Part shown: positions 12,126-25,279 of the stretch, one piece after another | Layout of the letters: the number at the start of each line of letters is the position of its first letter | Numbering within the stretch: position 1 is the first letter of the stretch | Source of the DNA: Ifrita kowaldi | Taxonomy: Eukaryota > Chordata > Aves > Passeriformes > Cinclosomatidae | Assembly: GCA_013398055.1 (NCBI GenBank) | Contig: VZRS01004544.1 | Span: 1 to 64,000 of the forward strand | DNA length: 64,000 nucleotides | Reading direction: 5' to 3' | Translations under genes and position numbers: made by a program | The notes under the pieces: generated by a model | Told to the model about the DNA's origin: nothing | What the model saw: only the letters and a program-made list of their open reading frames with translations | The model's database searches: none

Positions 12126-15100
12126 GAAGATGACCAGCATGTGAGAGGGACTGTAAGCTGTGCCTGTTACCACAAAGAAGTGCTGCAACAAAATAGGACG
12201 TTAAATTAGTTTCAAGAGACTGCAGTGGTGCATGAAATTATTTCTTATGGCATGCTGCATAGATCCATCCCCTGTGGGAATGCAAACCTTGAACAGAGAT
12301 AGCCACAGAAAAAGGACTGTTCACAGGGGTTGCTTGAATCAAGATGCCTGAAGACATAGGGCATGTGAATTTCACTAACTGCTTTATTCCTGAAACACCA
12401 GTTTAAAATACCAATATTGGTCGAGTTTAGATCACCTTCCATGAATAACTGTCTGGATTTCTTTTCTGCAGAACTGAGTTCATGGCTAGATTTCCAATAT
12501 TATTAGCACTTTAAATCTTTTTCCATACTGCTATTGCACTGATGGGTCAGGCAAAACAGTATTTTCTCCACAGCCATAAAGTAGTAGCAAAATGAAAGCC
12601 CATCGAGAAGAAAAGAACATATTAAACCCACCTCCTAGAAAGTATTATGAATGGAGTTTTTTATATTGTCTTATTAGAAGAAAACCTGCACCCTTGCCTT
12701 CTTCTGGATGCCAGCTACTCTCACTGCATAGGCAATGTACTTTGGGGAGAAGCAAGCAGCTGCTTACAGGAACAGTCTCAGCTGAGGCTTTGACAGTGAC
12801 CACACCAATATCTTTCTGCAACAGCTGAACCCCAACTTACAGGACCAGGTAAAGCTGCAAGCCCCAGGGGTGACTGCAGTGGCAGGCAAAGCGATTCAGG
12901 CCAGGGGACGCAGGGGTTCCACTCCCCAACCTCCCACAACCTGCAGCATCACCCACAACAGCCTGAGGTTTCTTCTTACTCTCTACTGTTAGGATGGTAA
13001 CAAGTCCCAAACACAAAGCTGGCAGGAGAGTTGGGGTTTGCAGGGAGGCAGCACCCCCTCACCTTGGAAACAAGTGAGTGCAGCCAGCAATATGGAGCAG
13101 ACCTGTGCAGGTACCTTTGATGGCACAGGGCTACGCTCGAGCTTATGCACATCCGGACGCCTGCACGCCTGGTACAAGCACACCCTTGTCTCTACTGCTG
13201 GCCTGAACCCCTGGTGTGCCAACATAATAGTTCTCTACAATTTCCAGTATTGTGATTGCCAGGCAGCAATTGATACCATTCTCCTCATTAGAGCCATTTT
13301 CAGCAGTGCCATATAATGTCCTTTCTCACTGCCATTTCCAGATACGAACAAGACCTTTTTGACACATGTAAACATAACATCCCAAATAACCAGATATTAA
13401 TAACTACTATTTATAGAATTGGTTGTCAACATTTAACAAGAAATGTGACTGATCAAATAAAGCAGGAAGAGAGAGTTTAAGCTTTTCTCCAAACAAAGTG
13501 GACTATGCTGGCAGATAACCCAAGATACCTTCCTTTTTTCCTAATTTTCCAATTCAATAGAAGGTTAAAAGTGCCTGCAGGACAGTTTTCGATCAAATTT
13601 AAATCAAAGCAACAAACAAGAGATATAGAGAAGAATGACATCACACAGGCCTACCACATCAGGAGCTCAAACTTCACATTCTCCCTTGAGGCTTCACATA
13701 AAATCTATCCAATTCATAATTACTGGTGGAGTAATGATCCTAGCTGTCCTGATGTCACTTCTCTGTGTAGAAATTGTATTATCTCAGTGAAGCTAAGGCC
13801 ACTTCAAGGAGGAAAATATCCAAATGGGATCTACGCAGGTAGAGTAAAAGTTAGATCAAGAGCAGCCCTAAGGCCAAGCTTAAATAGTAGATATCTTGAT
13901 GCCCTGTGTTCTTGCATGGCTGAGTAGGGCACAGCAGTAGCTTAAGGGTTGGGTAGCTGAGGGGGTTCAGTCCAGGTAATCCTGTGGGTGAGAAACTTGT
14001 TTGAATAGATTAGGAAACAAGCCAGCAGAGCTTTACCAGCCTCTCACAGTCAGTCAGAAATTGTCCAACAGCAAATAGAGTCCAGGGAAAAAGACTTCAC
14101 AAACGTGAAACCAACTACAGGAAGAGCAGAAGGCTCTTTGTAGCACCCCAGACACACACAGAGTGCTCTGAAATGTAATGTACATTTTGGAATGCACGTT
14201 CAGTCTGATGAAGACTCAGGATTTGGACCATATAGGACTGCCTTCCCAAATCTACAAAAACTGAGTGCTAAAAGGTGAAATTCAGGATTAAATCCACCTG
14301 TTAATGCAGATAAAGCTGATGACTCAAATCACAGGATTGTAAAGTGGTGGAATAGAGAGGCACCAGTTGCACTAATCTTTTTACAGACTCTTATTTGTTT
14401 AGATTGGTGTATGAAAACACAACAATCTCCAGCAAGGCTAGACCTTGGGAGGCCTTTTACCATTACATTTAATTTAAAAGCTTTATAATGCTAATTAATA
14501 AACTCATCCAGTTAATTACACTATATTATTATTACTGAGATAAACCTCTTGTTTGCAAAGGAAGGTCTAGGAAGATAGCAGTATTAAGTGACAAGCATGA
14601 GAGATTAATTTATAAAATATCCCTTAATGTCTGACAAACTTTAAGACTTGCTAGGCAGTGACTCAAATAGAGCTCATCTTGGATATTTGCCAGGTAAAGG
14701 CTCCCTATTACCTAACAGCCCTTTTTCCAAACTGGAACTAGATGTGATTCAATTCTTCTTCCAGTGAAGCACAGAAAACTTTTGCTGAGCACAGTTGATT
14801 AAATAAGCTTTTCTAAATAGTTTCGTATTTTGAGTACTTTCTTCATTTGTGTGTGGCCAATGACTTGCAGAAGAGTAAGCACATGTTATCTTGCCAGGAA
14901 AGTGGGAAGGAGACAATTTGTGATAGGGCCTGAGCCTACCCGCATTTAAAGCTATTGCAAAACTCAAAAATTCAGGGGAAAAGTTTAGACTAATCAACCC
15001 CCCCGTTCACCACAAACACAGATGAACACAAAGGATACTGGCACAAAATTATTTGTATGTTACTACTGCCCCCAGGAACTTAATGCTGTTAATGCTGGAT

Positions 15101-15190
15101 ATCCTATAGCACACACACAAAGCTCATAAAATGCATAACAAAGCACATTAAATGACTCCACCAATGACTCCGTTCCCTGAACAGTCTCAC

Positions 15191-15205
15191 TTTTTTTTTT
15201 TTTTT
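15191..15205. repeat. Poly-T run (15 bp)
   Basis: An uninterrupted run of 15 T followed by aattc. On the minus strand it would be a poly-A tract, but no recognisable processed transcript or SINE body adjoins it. Confidence 0.8.
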
Positions 15206-16731
15206 AATTCAAGCCAACTGTTGACATTGTCCATATAGATGTACTTCAGAGGACCTGGAAGAGACTTCATTTTTGCTATTGCTAAAGAGAAAACTTTTGA
15301 GCCTCTCAGTGCCATTGGAAAATAGAATCATTCTAGTGGTACTACAATATTTCACAAAAAGTTAAACCTGATAGTATTCTGCAAGAAAAAAAGTGGGAAA
15401 GTAATTACTAACATATTTTTAAATGAGAATTTGACCAAAATGTTATACAGCATATAATACTAGTCAACACTAATTATTTTTTCATTATAGCAGGTTGTTC
15501 TCTAAGATGTTTAATTTACAGCATTTTTGACAGCACTGAGAGCAGGTCTAGTATCAAAAATGGTACTGCTTATGTTGGAAGCAAATATCAAGTGCAGATT
15601 TTGTTTGTTTTAAAATATTTGCTTCCAGGCAAAAGCAAATTCTTCACATCTTACATTGCTCCTTGCAAGGATGGATGGCAATACTTCTCCTTCTATAACT
15701 GAGTTTGCATATAAGAACTCAGTCCTGGAAGGACTGACCTCACCCCTCAGGTTTTCACCCTGGAAAGAGACTCTTTGCATTTATTTATTTATTTAAAACA
15801 AACAACCAAAACCTCAGAAACCAAAGCAAGAAAGTTGAGAAAATGTGACTTGATGAAAACCAACGAAAAATACCTGCTTATACAATTGTTGACACAGAAT
15901 TTTTTATACAATTGTGTAAGAAATAACTATTAATGTTATTTAGAAACATATGTTGAGATAGAGGGATGCTGAGCAATTTCATACAACACGTAAGCATTAG
16001 GATTTGGATAATCAATGAACATCAGCCTCCATTCAAAATCTAGGTTAGCATTAGCAAAGACCAAGCAAACCTTTTTATAATACTGTTACGCAAGATGTGA
16101 TGTATCCCTCAAGAAATCATGGATTTTTGTTCTTCATGACAAGCTCTATCCTTCTGAGGTGAAGGTGATAAATTAGTTAAAAGCACAAAGCAGCCAGAGA
16201 ACCAAAAGACGTAAGCTTCTTCAAGAAGCTGTGAATCTTCAAGAAGATCTGTTAGAGCCTGTGCCAGCAACTCTTGCCAAACACAAGCACATTTAAGCAA
16301 AGTGAGTCTGCAAAAGTCTGCAGGGAAAACAAAAAGGGGCAGGGAGATAAGGAGATAGGAAGTACTCATCAGATCTCATGTCTGAACTGAGACAGCACAA
16401 AATAGGGTGGTCATGTAGCAGAGAGGAAAAAGCAAGATTATTGAGCAAAATAGAACACAAGAAGAGATGGTAAACAGATACAGAAACATAGTAAGAAAAA
16501 AACGCATTGGTAAAGGTACAGATCTTTTCAAAACCCTGAGGATGTATCACACAGAACATCAGGAAACAAGGCAGCTATGTGACTGCATGCCCAAGAGGAA
16601 AGCAAAGCTATAAGGAGGAGATAACTGGCGATAGGACAACAGCAGATGTTCTCCCTTAAGGATAGTCATGACAGAGTTTGCGTGTCACTGAAAACACTGT
16701 TGAGAGGGCTCTGGTTTGGTTGCAGGGGCGG

Positions 16732-16748
16732 GTGTGTGTGTGTGTGTT
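16732..16748. repeat. (GT)n microsatellite
   Basis: A perfect dinucleotide tract of about eight GT units, preceded by a G-rich gcaggggcggg. It is short and probably only weakly polymorphic. Confidence 0.85.
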
Positions 16749-16921
16749 GACAGGCTTACTTAGACTCCCCTTGGTAATAATATCATGGTATCAAGAAAGA
16801 ATGGTAGGAAGAACAAACACAACAGCTATCTGCACATCCTTGAGTTATTAGTGGAAAGAGAGAACTTTGCAGAGCTCAGTAGTAATTACTTGGCATAAAG
16901 GGGGACAGAATCATGCAGCTG

Positions 16922-16965
16922 TAAAAAAAAAACCCCAAAACAACGAAACAAAAACCAAACCCACT
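16922..16965. repeat. A/C-rich low-complexity tract
   Basis: A run of about nine A, then ccccaaaac and further A/C-only text. It has the same strand composition (A and C on plus) as the tracts near 12.1, 33.4, 51.9 and 57.6 kb. Confidence 0.7.
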
Positions 16966-19900
16966 GCACTAAACAGACTTTCAACTAGCAAGACTACAAA
17001 CCCTTGCTACTGCTCATCCTAGGAGTGGCAACACCCAAACATAGGCTGAGGGAAACACATTATTAGAAAGAACTTTATCAGAAAGGCACAGCATAAAGTA
17101 GGAATAAAAGAAATGGAAGAGCACTGGAAACACACAATTTCGCAAGCATCTATCAGTGCTGATGCCCTCATGGCCCTCCCCATGACCCTCTTCTTTCTTT
17201 CTGGTGGATATCTTTTAAGCCAATTCCTTCCCCACAAAAGCACAAGAAACAACACCATGCAAGAAACCCCCCAGACTGCAGTTTGCATTCCAAAAGCCAG
17301 GATATTTGTGCACAGCTTAACTCTGGGCATCTTCTGCTCCCAGGCAGAGGAGACTCCAGCTGCCTTTGAGGTCCCATGTCACCGCAGCACTGCATGATCT
17401 GCAGGAGCCCTAGGAGGGAGCAAACAGCCTCAGGTTAGCTGGACCTGGTGTCTCCAACTGCTCTGGGACTCAGCTGCACCCTGTGTGGGCACCCTATATT
17501 GGCTACACCCCACGCAGCAGTGCAGCAGGTCAGAGTGAATTACACAGCCTGTGGTTGGTCACATTTCACCATGTTCCTTAAACAAACCTTGTTTGGTGAA
17601 ATCCTGCTCCCACAAACAAAAGCAAGTTTGGCTTTTGTGTTTAATAGCTGCCTGTGCTTAAAACTCTGCCCATTTATGGTAATGATGCAAATAGTGAACC
17701 AAGGTGAAAGGGTTAAATTACAAAAGCCGACTAAATACCAACTGTTTGCTCCTTCATTGCTAACCTCCTCTCTTGCTGCTGCCCCCGCTCCTGAGCCTGG
17801 GGACCCACCACAGGTCCATGCTCCAAATGTGCAAGATGCCAGTGCTATGGCAATACAGAATACAAGATGATGGCCTAAACTTGCAAGGTTCATATAGACA
17901 GAGGAGGGTTTGACCACCCAAAGAAGGCCAGGAAGCTTCCCCAGAAGGTGGAGTGAGACTAAATCACAACATAAAATCAAAAAAACACTGGAAGACCCCA
18001 AGCCCATTTGTTCTGAATTTGAGATAAAGCAACAGATTCTGGAAACTTTCCTGAGAAAGATCAGGAGTCACTTTTTGCCTGCAAGCGTCCAGCCCTCAAC
18101 CCTTGTACATCTTGGAAAGCCAAGTAGAGGCCACTAGTGTCTCCAGCCCAAACTCAGCAATAAAAGCAGCAACAAATAAATAATCCTAAATGGAGGGACA
18201 GATAGCAGAGGCAAGGAGAGATGCATCTATGTGGGCCTTCTCTGTTGCCCTTTAGTCTCCTTCATTTTCAAAGGACAGGACTTTCAAAGCAGTGCTGTTT
18301 TAAAAAGCAACAGTTACTAGAGAGTCTGTACTAATTGGACCATATCTCTCCAGAGGTTTTCCAACACTGACATAGTGTTAGTATTCCTCTTAACCTTTTA
18401 ATATCATAAAGCACAGCAAAGCTCTAAAGTGAGATCAAGTAAAATACCCATGAAACTAGTAGTTTCATCTAGTGCACTGCAATGCACTACTAACACTGCA
18501 GTATGTGCTCCCCTGACAAAGAAATCACAATCAAGTGTCAAGGGATTTGCCGAGACACAGAAAGAAAGTGAAGCAAATAAGGATGAGAGGGAAGAGGACG
18601 GTAGAGAAAATTTTTAGAGCACTCCTGACCCTTCTCTATGCAGGGTACCATGGTCCCCCCAGCATCCCTCTGTCAGTTCTGAGTGTGCTCTGCACACAGG
18701 TCATAACATGAGTCCATCACGTAGCATGCAGCTGCGTGATCTTCTGTTATCCAGAGGCAAAATCTTAGATCTAATCAGCATTGCCTATCTTACAGAAATA
18801 ATGAGAAAGAGTATGCCCGTCCCCTGAATGTCATTCTGCAGTAGCGTCATTGGTCAATCTTATCTTCAAAATTATAAATCAGAGAGACAGATGTATAGCC
18901 TGGGAAATTTTCCATTTTCCTCAAAAAAAAAAATGGCAAAACAGAGGCTACTCAGCACTGCCTGCTCTCAGAAGCCAGAACTATAAAAATGCTACCAGCA
19001 GCATGGAAGATGATTTGAGTTCACTTTGTATGGGGATCAACTGCAGCAGAGAACACTTTGCTGGAGTTCTAGGGCCAGCCAGCTTCTTGATAACCAATAA
19101 ATTAAAATGTCCTTTCTGACAGCCACTGCACAGACTTCTCAGCAGGGAAATGTTTGTTTTAACTGAATTTATTTCCTAGGCTCACAGGGGAAGGAGAAAG
19201 AGAACTTCTAGCTTTAAATGTACTGTATAGCATGCTGGTAAATTTATATTGACTGGTAGAAATGCATTATGGTCAGTGTTCCTCCACTGTTAGTTGCAGG
19301 TGTCTTCAGATCTACAAACATTCTGTCACATGTCTTTCCCAGTGGCTCAGAAAAGGAGAATGTTATTCCAAACCACGTTGCTTCATTAAATACAAGCAAG
19401 CTTTTCTAGCACTCAAGTTAACTTGAGAAATCCATTATCTGTGCCTATATATTTTACAGGGACATTTTAATGTTGGACAAATATGTTATGTGTTTTTTAA
19501 AAAAACTGAAGCACCAAAACAACAACAACAACAGCAGCAAAAAAACCCCACCAGTTTGTAATAACGCTATTATTCATCAATTATGTGCTAGAGCACTACT
19601 CTGCAGCAAATTTTCTGAACAAGAGTACAAATAGGTCTCGGGTTTTTCTTGCGTTTATAGTTATAGAATTACTAGAATGCCTGAAGCAAACAAAAAATAA
19701 TGCACCAGCTAAGAAAGCTTTTCTTGATTTAGAAAGAAAAGATGGGCCATGTAGTCACTACAGAGCTTTTTTGCAGGGTTCATCAAAGGTGCACGACAAA
19801 TAAGCAAACCCCAGAGCCACAAAAGTGCCTTCACCACGAACACCCTTCAGATCCTCCAGTGAACAGGACCTCCACAGGCAAAAAGATCTATTTCTGCTCA

Positions 19901-22900
19901 CTGAAATAGACCTACAGCGTTTTCAGTAAAATATATTTTAAACAGGCATAAATTCTTAATTTCCTTTTCAATCCTGCATGTCAAGGGATAAAACATTGGA
20001 TTATTTTGTGGAAACTCTTCTCTCAGTCTACACTCCAGCCAAACTGTCAGTCTCTTTAGGCGCTCTCTTTAGGATTCGCCGAATCTAATACAGGCATGTG
20101 GAAATTTGTTGTCTGTGTATTAGCTTGTCACCTTAGGCTATCTTTATCATCAAGAGGGAGAAACAGGCATCTTCAGAGGGAAATTCACCTTAGCCATACC
20201 TAAGTTAAAATTTATATATGAACCTAACCTTCAGGTATACAACATTTCATAAGTATGGTTTTTCCCCAAGCTCAGAGCACACCAGTCAGAAACTAGTTAT
20301 GGTCAGAGGTGAAAGCAAACACACAGCATTAGAAGAAAACAATTTTAAGAAGGTGGTGATTTTGAATTGAGTATCTCCTTGAAACTCATACAGCACTTGG
20401 GTCAAAATTATTTAACAACACTGCAAGGTCCTTAACCTTCTCAAGCAAAGAGAAGATAGGGAGTGACTCATCATTTAGCACCAGTTGGAATTAGATTATT
20501 CTACCCTGAGATATTAATTCCTTACCCTGTGAAAACAAACATATTCATGTTTGGAGTTCACCATCATATTCTCCCTCCCCGTGAAACTTCACTAATGGCA
20601 ATTCTAAAACAGTATTTCCCTACATGACCGCAAATTGGTTTCACTGCATACTTAAATGATGTGAATTTTCCCTTCACGGTGGTTCCTTCAGTTCTCATTC
20701 AGAATAAGTAGCATCTGGTGTGGTACTTACTGGGGAACTGATGTCCTTTTTTAATGAGTACCAGAAGAGACAGATACACAAAACATGAGGAAATAGTGAT
20801 TAACTTTCTGCTGCCCATGGTATCCCAGAGCTTAGTTGTATTTCATTTAATGATTATACACTCAAGCAAAGAGAACTGTGTATTGTTTATGTAAGGACTT
20901 TGCCTCCTCTTAAACATGAGAAGAGACACTTGATGTTAGATCGCAACATAAAATGAGAGGCAGAGAACTGATTAATCACTGTAAGGGGAATATCATTGTG
21001 GAAAAAAAAATTGTTCAGTGGCTCACTATCACTTGCCATGCCTACCCAGGAAAAGCTGGCAGGAATGAAACAGCTATTAAATAAGCCAGATCAGCCTGAG
21101 CAAGCACTGGAAAGACACAACAACCATCATGGCTTTTCAGACTGGGCAGAGGCAGCGGAGATGCTGCTGGCCCTTGTGAAACTCTGGTCTGGTGAGAAGA
21201 GCATAAACTTCTCAAGAGAAATGCCTGAGCTTCAGACCCTGTTCACACTTCATGCTTTGGTAGCAGGGGCTGCTTTCCCACCACAGCAGCTCCACACACA
21301 GCTCATACTCAGTTCACTGCACCAATGAGACCAGACCACCTCCCACTCATTGGATATTATCAGGGGTGTCTAAAGAGAGTACCCACCAGAAAAGGCATAC
21401 TCACAGTTTCAGTCTCATTCAACAAAGCTTGAGATCTCAGCCCCCAGGGGTTCTCTCTTAATGATTTCCAAAACATCAATCTCTAAAAGTCTTTGTTTTT
21501 TTCTTGTAGAGAGCAAAGAATGTCTTTATGTCTTCACCAAGAGCAGAAAAGGTTTACAGGAACGAACTAATGACCCCTGGCACCTCACCATTTCAAAGTA
21601 CACATGGGACCATACCTTACTGCACAACAGCAGCAGAGGATTGGCATCGACATTAACAACCAGCACTTTGACTTGAAGTGACCAACATAACAGTATAGAA
21701 ATGATACCATTTACCAGCAGCTAAGCTAACTCAGATATCTTTATGTCACATTCCTGTTGCTGTAGAGCAAAGGAAAAGATCTAGAAATATGTGAACTAAG
21801 GAGACCAAAGTTGTACCTGCTCATACTATTTTATCTCAACCTTCTGCAATTTCATCCACCTTTAAAGAAAGAATAACTCAAAAATCATGGCTCATTGAAT
21901 CAGCTACAGAGGAAGGAGAATGAATGGACCCTTCCTCACTCAATTATGACTCTTTGCAGAGAAAATTGTGCTGAAATAGCAGTTTATCAGATACCTCCAG
22001 TTGGGCAAGCCCTACTGCATCAATCCACTAAAACAGGCACCCACCAGCAAGTAGTTGATCCAGAAAATCCTTTCCCTGACTCTCTTAACAGCATCTACTC
22101 TCTTTCCCCTCTGGTTTCCAGACTCACTCTAATCTCTCTTGTCTTAAGATGGTTTGGCCTACCCACTGGGCAGCCTCCTGGGAAGCAGCTGTATGCGGGG
22201 ACAAGCCCTGGAGCTCCTCCTCGGGTCCACACTCCTCAGACCGGAGGCTCCTCGTTGTGACACATTCTCCCACCGTGGCTCTGTCTATCTTCAGCATCTT
22301 CTTTTACAGTCTTCTGTGGTTAGCACAGAATATGCCCGTCTGAGTGACTATTACTCCATCCACCTCTTCTGTGGTTACCACTGTCTCTAGAGTGTTAGCT
22401 ATAATATGTACAGTTCAAGCTTTCACGTAGCTGCTTCCTTTCTCTCCCATCAATTTATTTTTCATTGTTGTCATTTTGTTAATTTTTCCTATAAACTTTC
22501 ACTCTCAACTACAATTTAATTTAGGCTTTAAGTGAATTGTTCAGTTTATGATAAGCCTTTTTAGGCTACATAGGACTTCTGTTAACCAGAAAAATTTAAA
22601 CTACTTGCTGGTTGAATTCTTCTGCGCCACGACTATTAAGCATTTCACCCCTGCCTATCCCACTGGTTTAATATTTGACATCAGACCAAGTATCAGCTCT
22701 CCAGTCTGTGTCAATACAGTTCACCTACTCAGCTAACATGCTTTCCTACCTGGTTGTATGACCTGTGTTGAGCATAATTACATAATGGCTAAGAAGCAGC
22801 AAAGCACAAGTGGCTTGAATGTCACAACCCCTAAAAAGCTGTTCTGTAAAAGCATTAAAAATGTCAGTTGGTTAGTCAAGCACAAAATTTAAAAAATAAG

Positions 22901-23352
22901 GGCTTTGATTAATTTATTGCTTTAGAAAAGGATCTCTGCCTTTAAAGAGGGCTTCACTCACACACATGCTTTCACTTTGGAGCCTGAGCTCTCCTGGGCA
23001 AGAACAACATTCAGAATATTTAATTTGGTTTTCATTATTAAACACATGTGAATAAGAAAAATGTAGATGCAGAAGTGCATTTACCTGGAATGTGCCATTT
23101 GTTCCATATAACACCTTGACATCAATGCTAAAGCAAATCTATTTCTTCATTAAAATAATTATTCAAAGAAAGGCTGTCCTTACAACTAACAGAGTACATC
23201 TTCACTTTAACTTGAACTAGAGAGAGTAAAATTGAATGGACTGAAGCAAAGCAAGTGACAGTCATTTACTGCTGTGGCTTTCAGCACAAGCCTCAGTCCA
23301 CATCTCTCATTAGGAACAAAAGTGGGATCATGTGGTAATCGGTGAACACCTG

Positions 23353-23732
23353 TGTGTTGGGGCTGCCATGGGACTTTCTCCAGGTTGCAGGCCTCTGTGA
23401 AGTTAATGTATTCCAGTTTGAATTCCCTGGTTGGCTGATGGCCTCAGCCCCTCGTCACTCCTCTGAAGCTCTCCCACTGGTCCCAGCTCCCTGACCCCGC
23501 CTTCCCCTAGCCCCGAGAAAAACCTGTGTATGCCATTGTACTCTGGATTTGCTCGCCTCCCTTCAATGGGTGAAGATGCAATAAACTCGCCTGTTGGAAT
23601 ATAGGCCGCAGCAGATCCCCCTCCCAGCCCTTTTGTTACCAACTCTGTTACTGAACCTGCCCTGGCATCTGTGGGAGCTCGTGGGACCCCACGGAACCAG
23701 CAGGAAAATAGTAACAGGATCATTTCTGTTCA
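23353..23732 (+). mobile_element. Possible solo LTR, class I (ERV1-like)
   Basis: This is a 380-bp, relatively GC-rich block. It begins TGTGTTGGGG and ends CTGTTCA, and is flanked by the same 4-bp word CCTG (23349-23352 and 23733-23736). Four-base target duplications and TG...CA ends are typical of gammaretrovirus-like LTRs. A polyadenylation signal AATAAA at 23580-23585 is followed by a C/T-rich, U5-like stretch and a segment with GTGGGAGCTCGTGGGACC. No clear TATA box is visible upstream of the AATAAA, and a 4-bp match can occur by chance. The alternative boundary 23396-23716 (TGTGAAG...TAACA) gives no duplication. I do not recognise the family. LTR nature is moderately supported; exact ends are uncertain. 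Confidence 0.5.
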
Positions 23733-23736
23733 CCTG

Positions 23737-24907
23737 AACGCCACTTGTTTCATTGCAACATGCAGCAGAAAAGCTACTAAGTTTTATGACACATGTGAAA
23801 AACAGAGATAATTGATGAAAATAGTCTGTTTAATAAGTATTCTGCTGCCAAATGATGTGACTAATGCAGCACTAGGAGAAAAAACCCACAACCTGGCACA
23901 CTGAGAACATTCCGTTCACACAAGGCCTAGAAAATCTCTTGAAGTGATCCAGTTCTATACTCCAAAATCGGCTTTCGTTTTTGAGGTGCCCTGCTAGAAG
24001 GAAAAATTACTCATTCTTACCATCACATTACAGCAGCACAAGGACGACAGCACAACAGTGGACATGTTGAGGAGACCATGACAATGTACCCAATGCCAGT
24101 TCCTTTGCTACAGTTGGCCTGATTCCACATTCAAACTCAAGCCCATCCAAAGTAAAAGAAAGTACAAGCAGAAAGGGCAGCCTTCCTCCCAGTCATTAAA
24201 AGCATGATTTCTTCAAGCTTAGAAATCTACCTTTTTTAGAATTCTAAAAAAAGTGTGTTTTGTCATTAGGAAAGCTAAGTCTATCTCCAGCCTGAAGCAG
24301 AGAGCCTATCTTTAAAACAGAAATGTCCTATTTCACAGTGGGAAAGTTGTTGTTTACTTTCAAAAACCCCTAGAGGAATGTGTGATTCATTGGTTGTTTA
24401 CTTAAGCAAATTTTTAAGCCGCTAGAGATTCATCTATTGCTAATTCAAAAGTTGGCACAATTAATGCAAACATTTGTTCCACAGTAGTATAGATCAATGG
24501 GAAGGTGGGTGGGGAGGGGGGAAAGTCAAAGGATTATGAAGAAGCAAATATTTTCTGATAATCTGACATTCAACCGTCCTTATTTTTGTAGTGCATTTTG
24601 CATAACTTTTGAAAGCTAACAGAAATCACCACTTTCATGAAAGCAGCAGGTTTAGGCAGAGGGATGTGATTTGGGAAATTTGTACGGCAAATACGGTAAT
24701 TTCTTTTTTTAGCTTAGAAATAATGGTTTTCTATGTGCACAACAGATTTTTGAATAGACTGATAAATCATACCATTCCTATTAATAAGGAAGTAATCACA
24801 CGTTTTTCAGTTTCAGTCTCTGCAAAGGGTAGGTTTCACCACTGAGTTCAAAGGACCAAGCTTTCCTGTTCGTAGGAATTTTAGAACCTTATCACTACAT
24901 TATTTTG
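23737..24907. other. AT-rich noncoding stretch between two LTR-like elements
   Basis: No gene or recognised element was seen. A purine-rich G tract (gggaaggtgggtggggaggg) occurs at about 24500-24520. The sequence resumes single-copy character on both sides of the flanking LTR-like elements and shows no retroviral internal region. Confidence 0.6.
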
Positions 24908-24913
24908 TCTCAT
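24908..24913. repeat. Target-site duplication, left copy (TCTCAT)
   Basis: Six bases identical to 25274-25279, immediately outside the TG...CA ends of the LTR at 24914-25273. A 6-bp duplication is the integration footprint typical of class II (alpha/betaretrovirus-like) elements. Confidence 0.85.
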
Positions 24914-24962
24914 TGACGTAATGACCAAGGCATGGACTCAGACCGGCAGCAAATCTGAGACG

Positions 24963-24968
24963 TTTATT
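24963..24968 (-). terminator. LTR polyadenylation signal AATAAA
   Basis: AATAAA on the minus strand, just downstream of the LTR TATA box and followed by CGTCTCAG. It would end transcripts near the R/U5 border of this element. Confidence 0.7.
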
Positions 24969-24982
24969 CAGAGAAACGAGCT

Positions 24983-24991
24983 GGTTTTATA
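24983..24991 (-). promoter_or_regulatory. LTR TATA box
   Basis: TATAAAACC on the minus strand within the class II solo LTR. It is placed at the U3/R transition and could drive minus-strand transcription into 24.9 kb and below if still active. Confidence 0.7.
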
Positions 24992-25273
24992 CATTTCTTC
25001 AAGACCCAGTATTTCCTTATATGGTATTTTTCACTAAGCGACCTATCACACATTGCCATGTCAGTAACACACTTTCTCAATGTCCTCACATGGGGGTGAT
25101 CGCGCGCTGCCCACCCGTCGGGCAGCTTCTGGCAGGCTCCTCTCCGCAGGGCTCTGCCGTGCGGCATCTCTTCCCCCCAGGGTCAGGCGGAGACAAGCTC
25201 CTTTGTCCTGTCATGGCGTCCTGGAGGCGTGTCCCACAGCCCGCAGCTCAACTCCATCCTATCTCTCCCCACA

Positions 25274-25279
25274 TCTCAT
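25274..25279. repeat. Target-site duplication, right copy (TCTCAT)
   Basis: Exact copy of 24908-24913, directly after the LTR end CCCCACA. Together the two copies fix the LTR boundaries to the base. Confidence 0.85.

Larger units (their letters stand above)
9973..23352. other. Noncoding stretch, no gene seen; one enhancer-like motif cluster
   Basis: Several open frames of 100-156 codons occur (10995-11465 minus, 13505-13927 plus, 17448-17870 plus, 17540-18007 minus). None has a recognisable domain. The two near 17.5-18.0 kb overlap on opposite strands, as expected from chance in a locally less AT-rich patch. No transposable element was recognised. Simple tracts are listed separately, as is a motif cluster at 11940-12055. 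Confidence 0.6.
24914..25273 (-). mobile_element. Solo LTR, class II (ERVK/alpharetrovirus-like)
   Basis: This is a complete 360-bp LTR. On the minus strand it starts TGTGGGGAGAG and ends TTACGTCA, with perfect 6-bp flanking duplications. Reading the minus strand, U3 is GC-rich and is followed by a TATA box TATAAAACC (24991-24983). The polyadenylation signal AATAAA (24968-24963) comes only about 15 bases later, and then a short R/U5. This tight TATA-AATAAA spacing, which implies a very short R, resembles avian alpharetrovirus LTRs. No gag, pol or env sequence adjoins, so it is a solo LTR left by recombination between two LTRs. The intact target duplications and well-kept control motifs argue for a fairly recent insertion. 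The family name cannot be given without a library search. Confidence 0.9.

Noticed and set aside
16233..16245. Perfect three-unit heat-shock element GAAnnTTCnnGAA
   Set aside because: About 0.5 such matches are expected by chance in 64 kb on both strands, and no promoter or gene is nearby.
17448..18007. Overlapping 140- and 155-codon frames on opposite strands
   Set aside because: Mutually antisense frames in a locally less AT-rich patch, with no domain in either.
23403..23723. Minus-strand 106-codon frame with Gly-rich translation
   Set aside because: It lies within the candidate LTR and has no similarity to known proteins.
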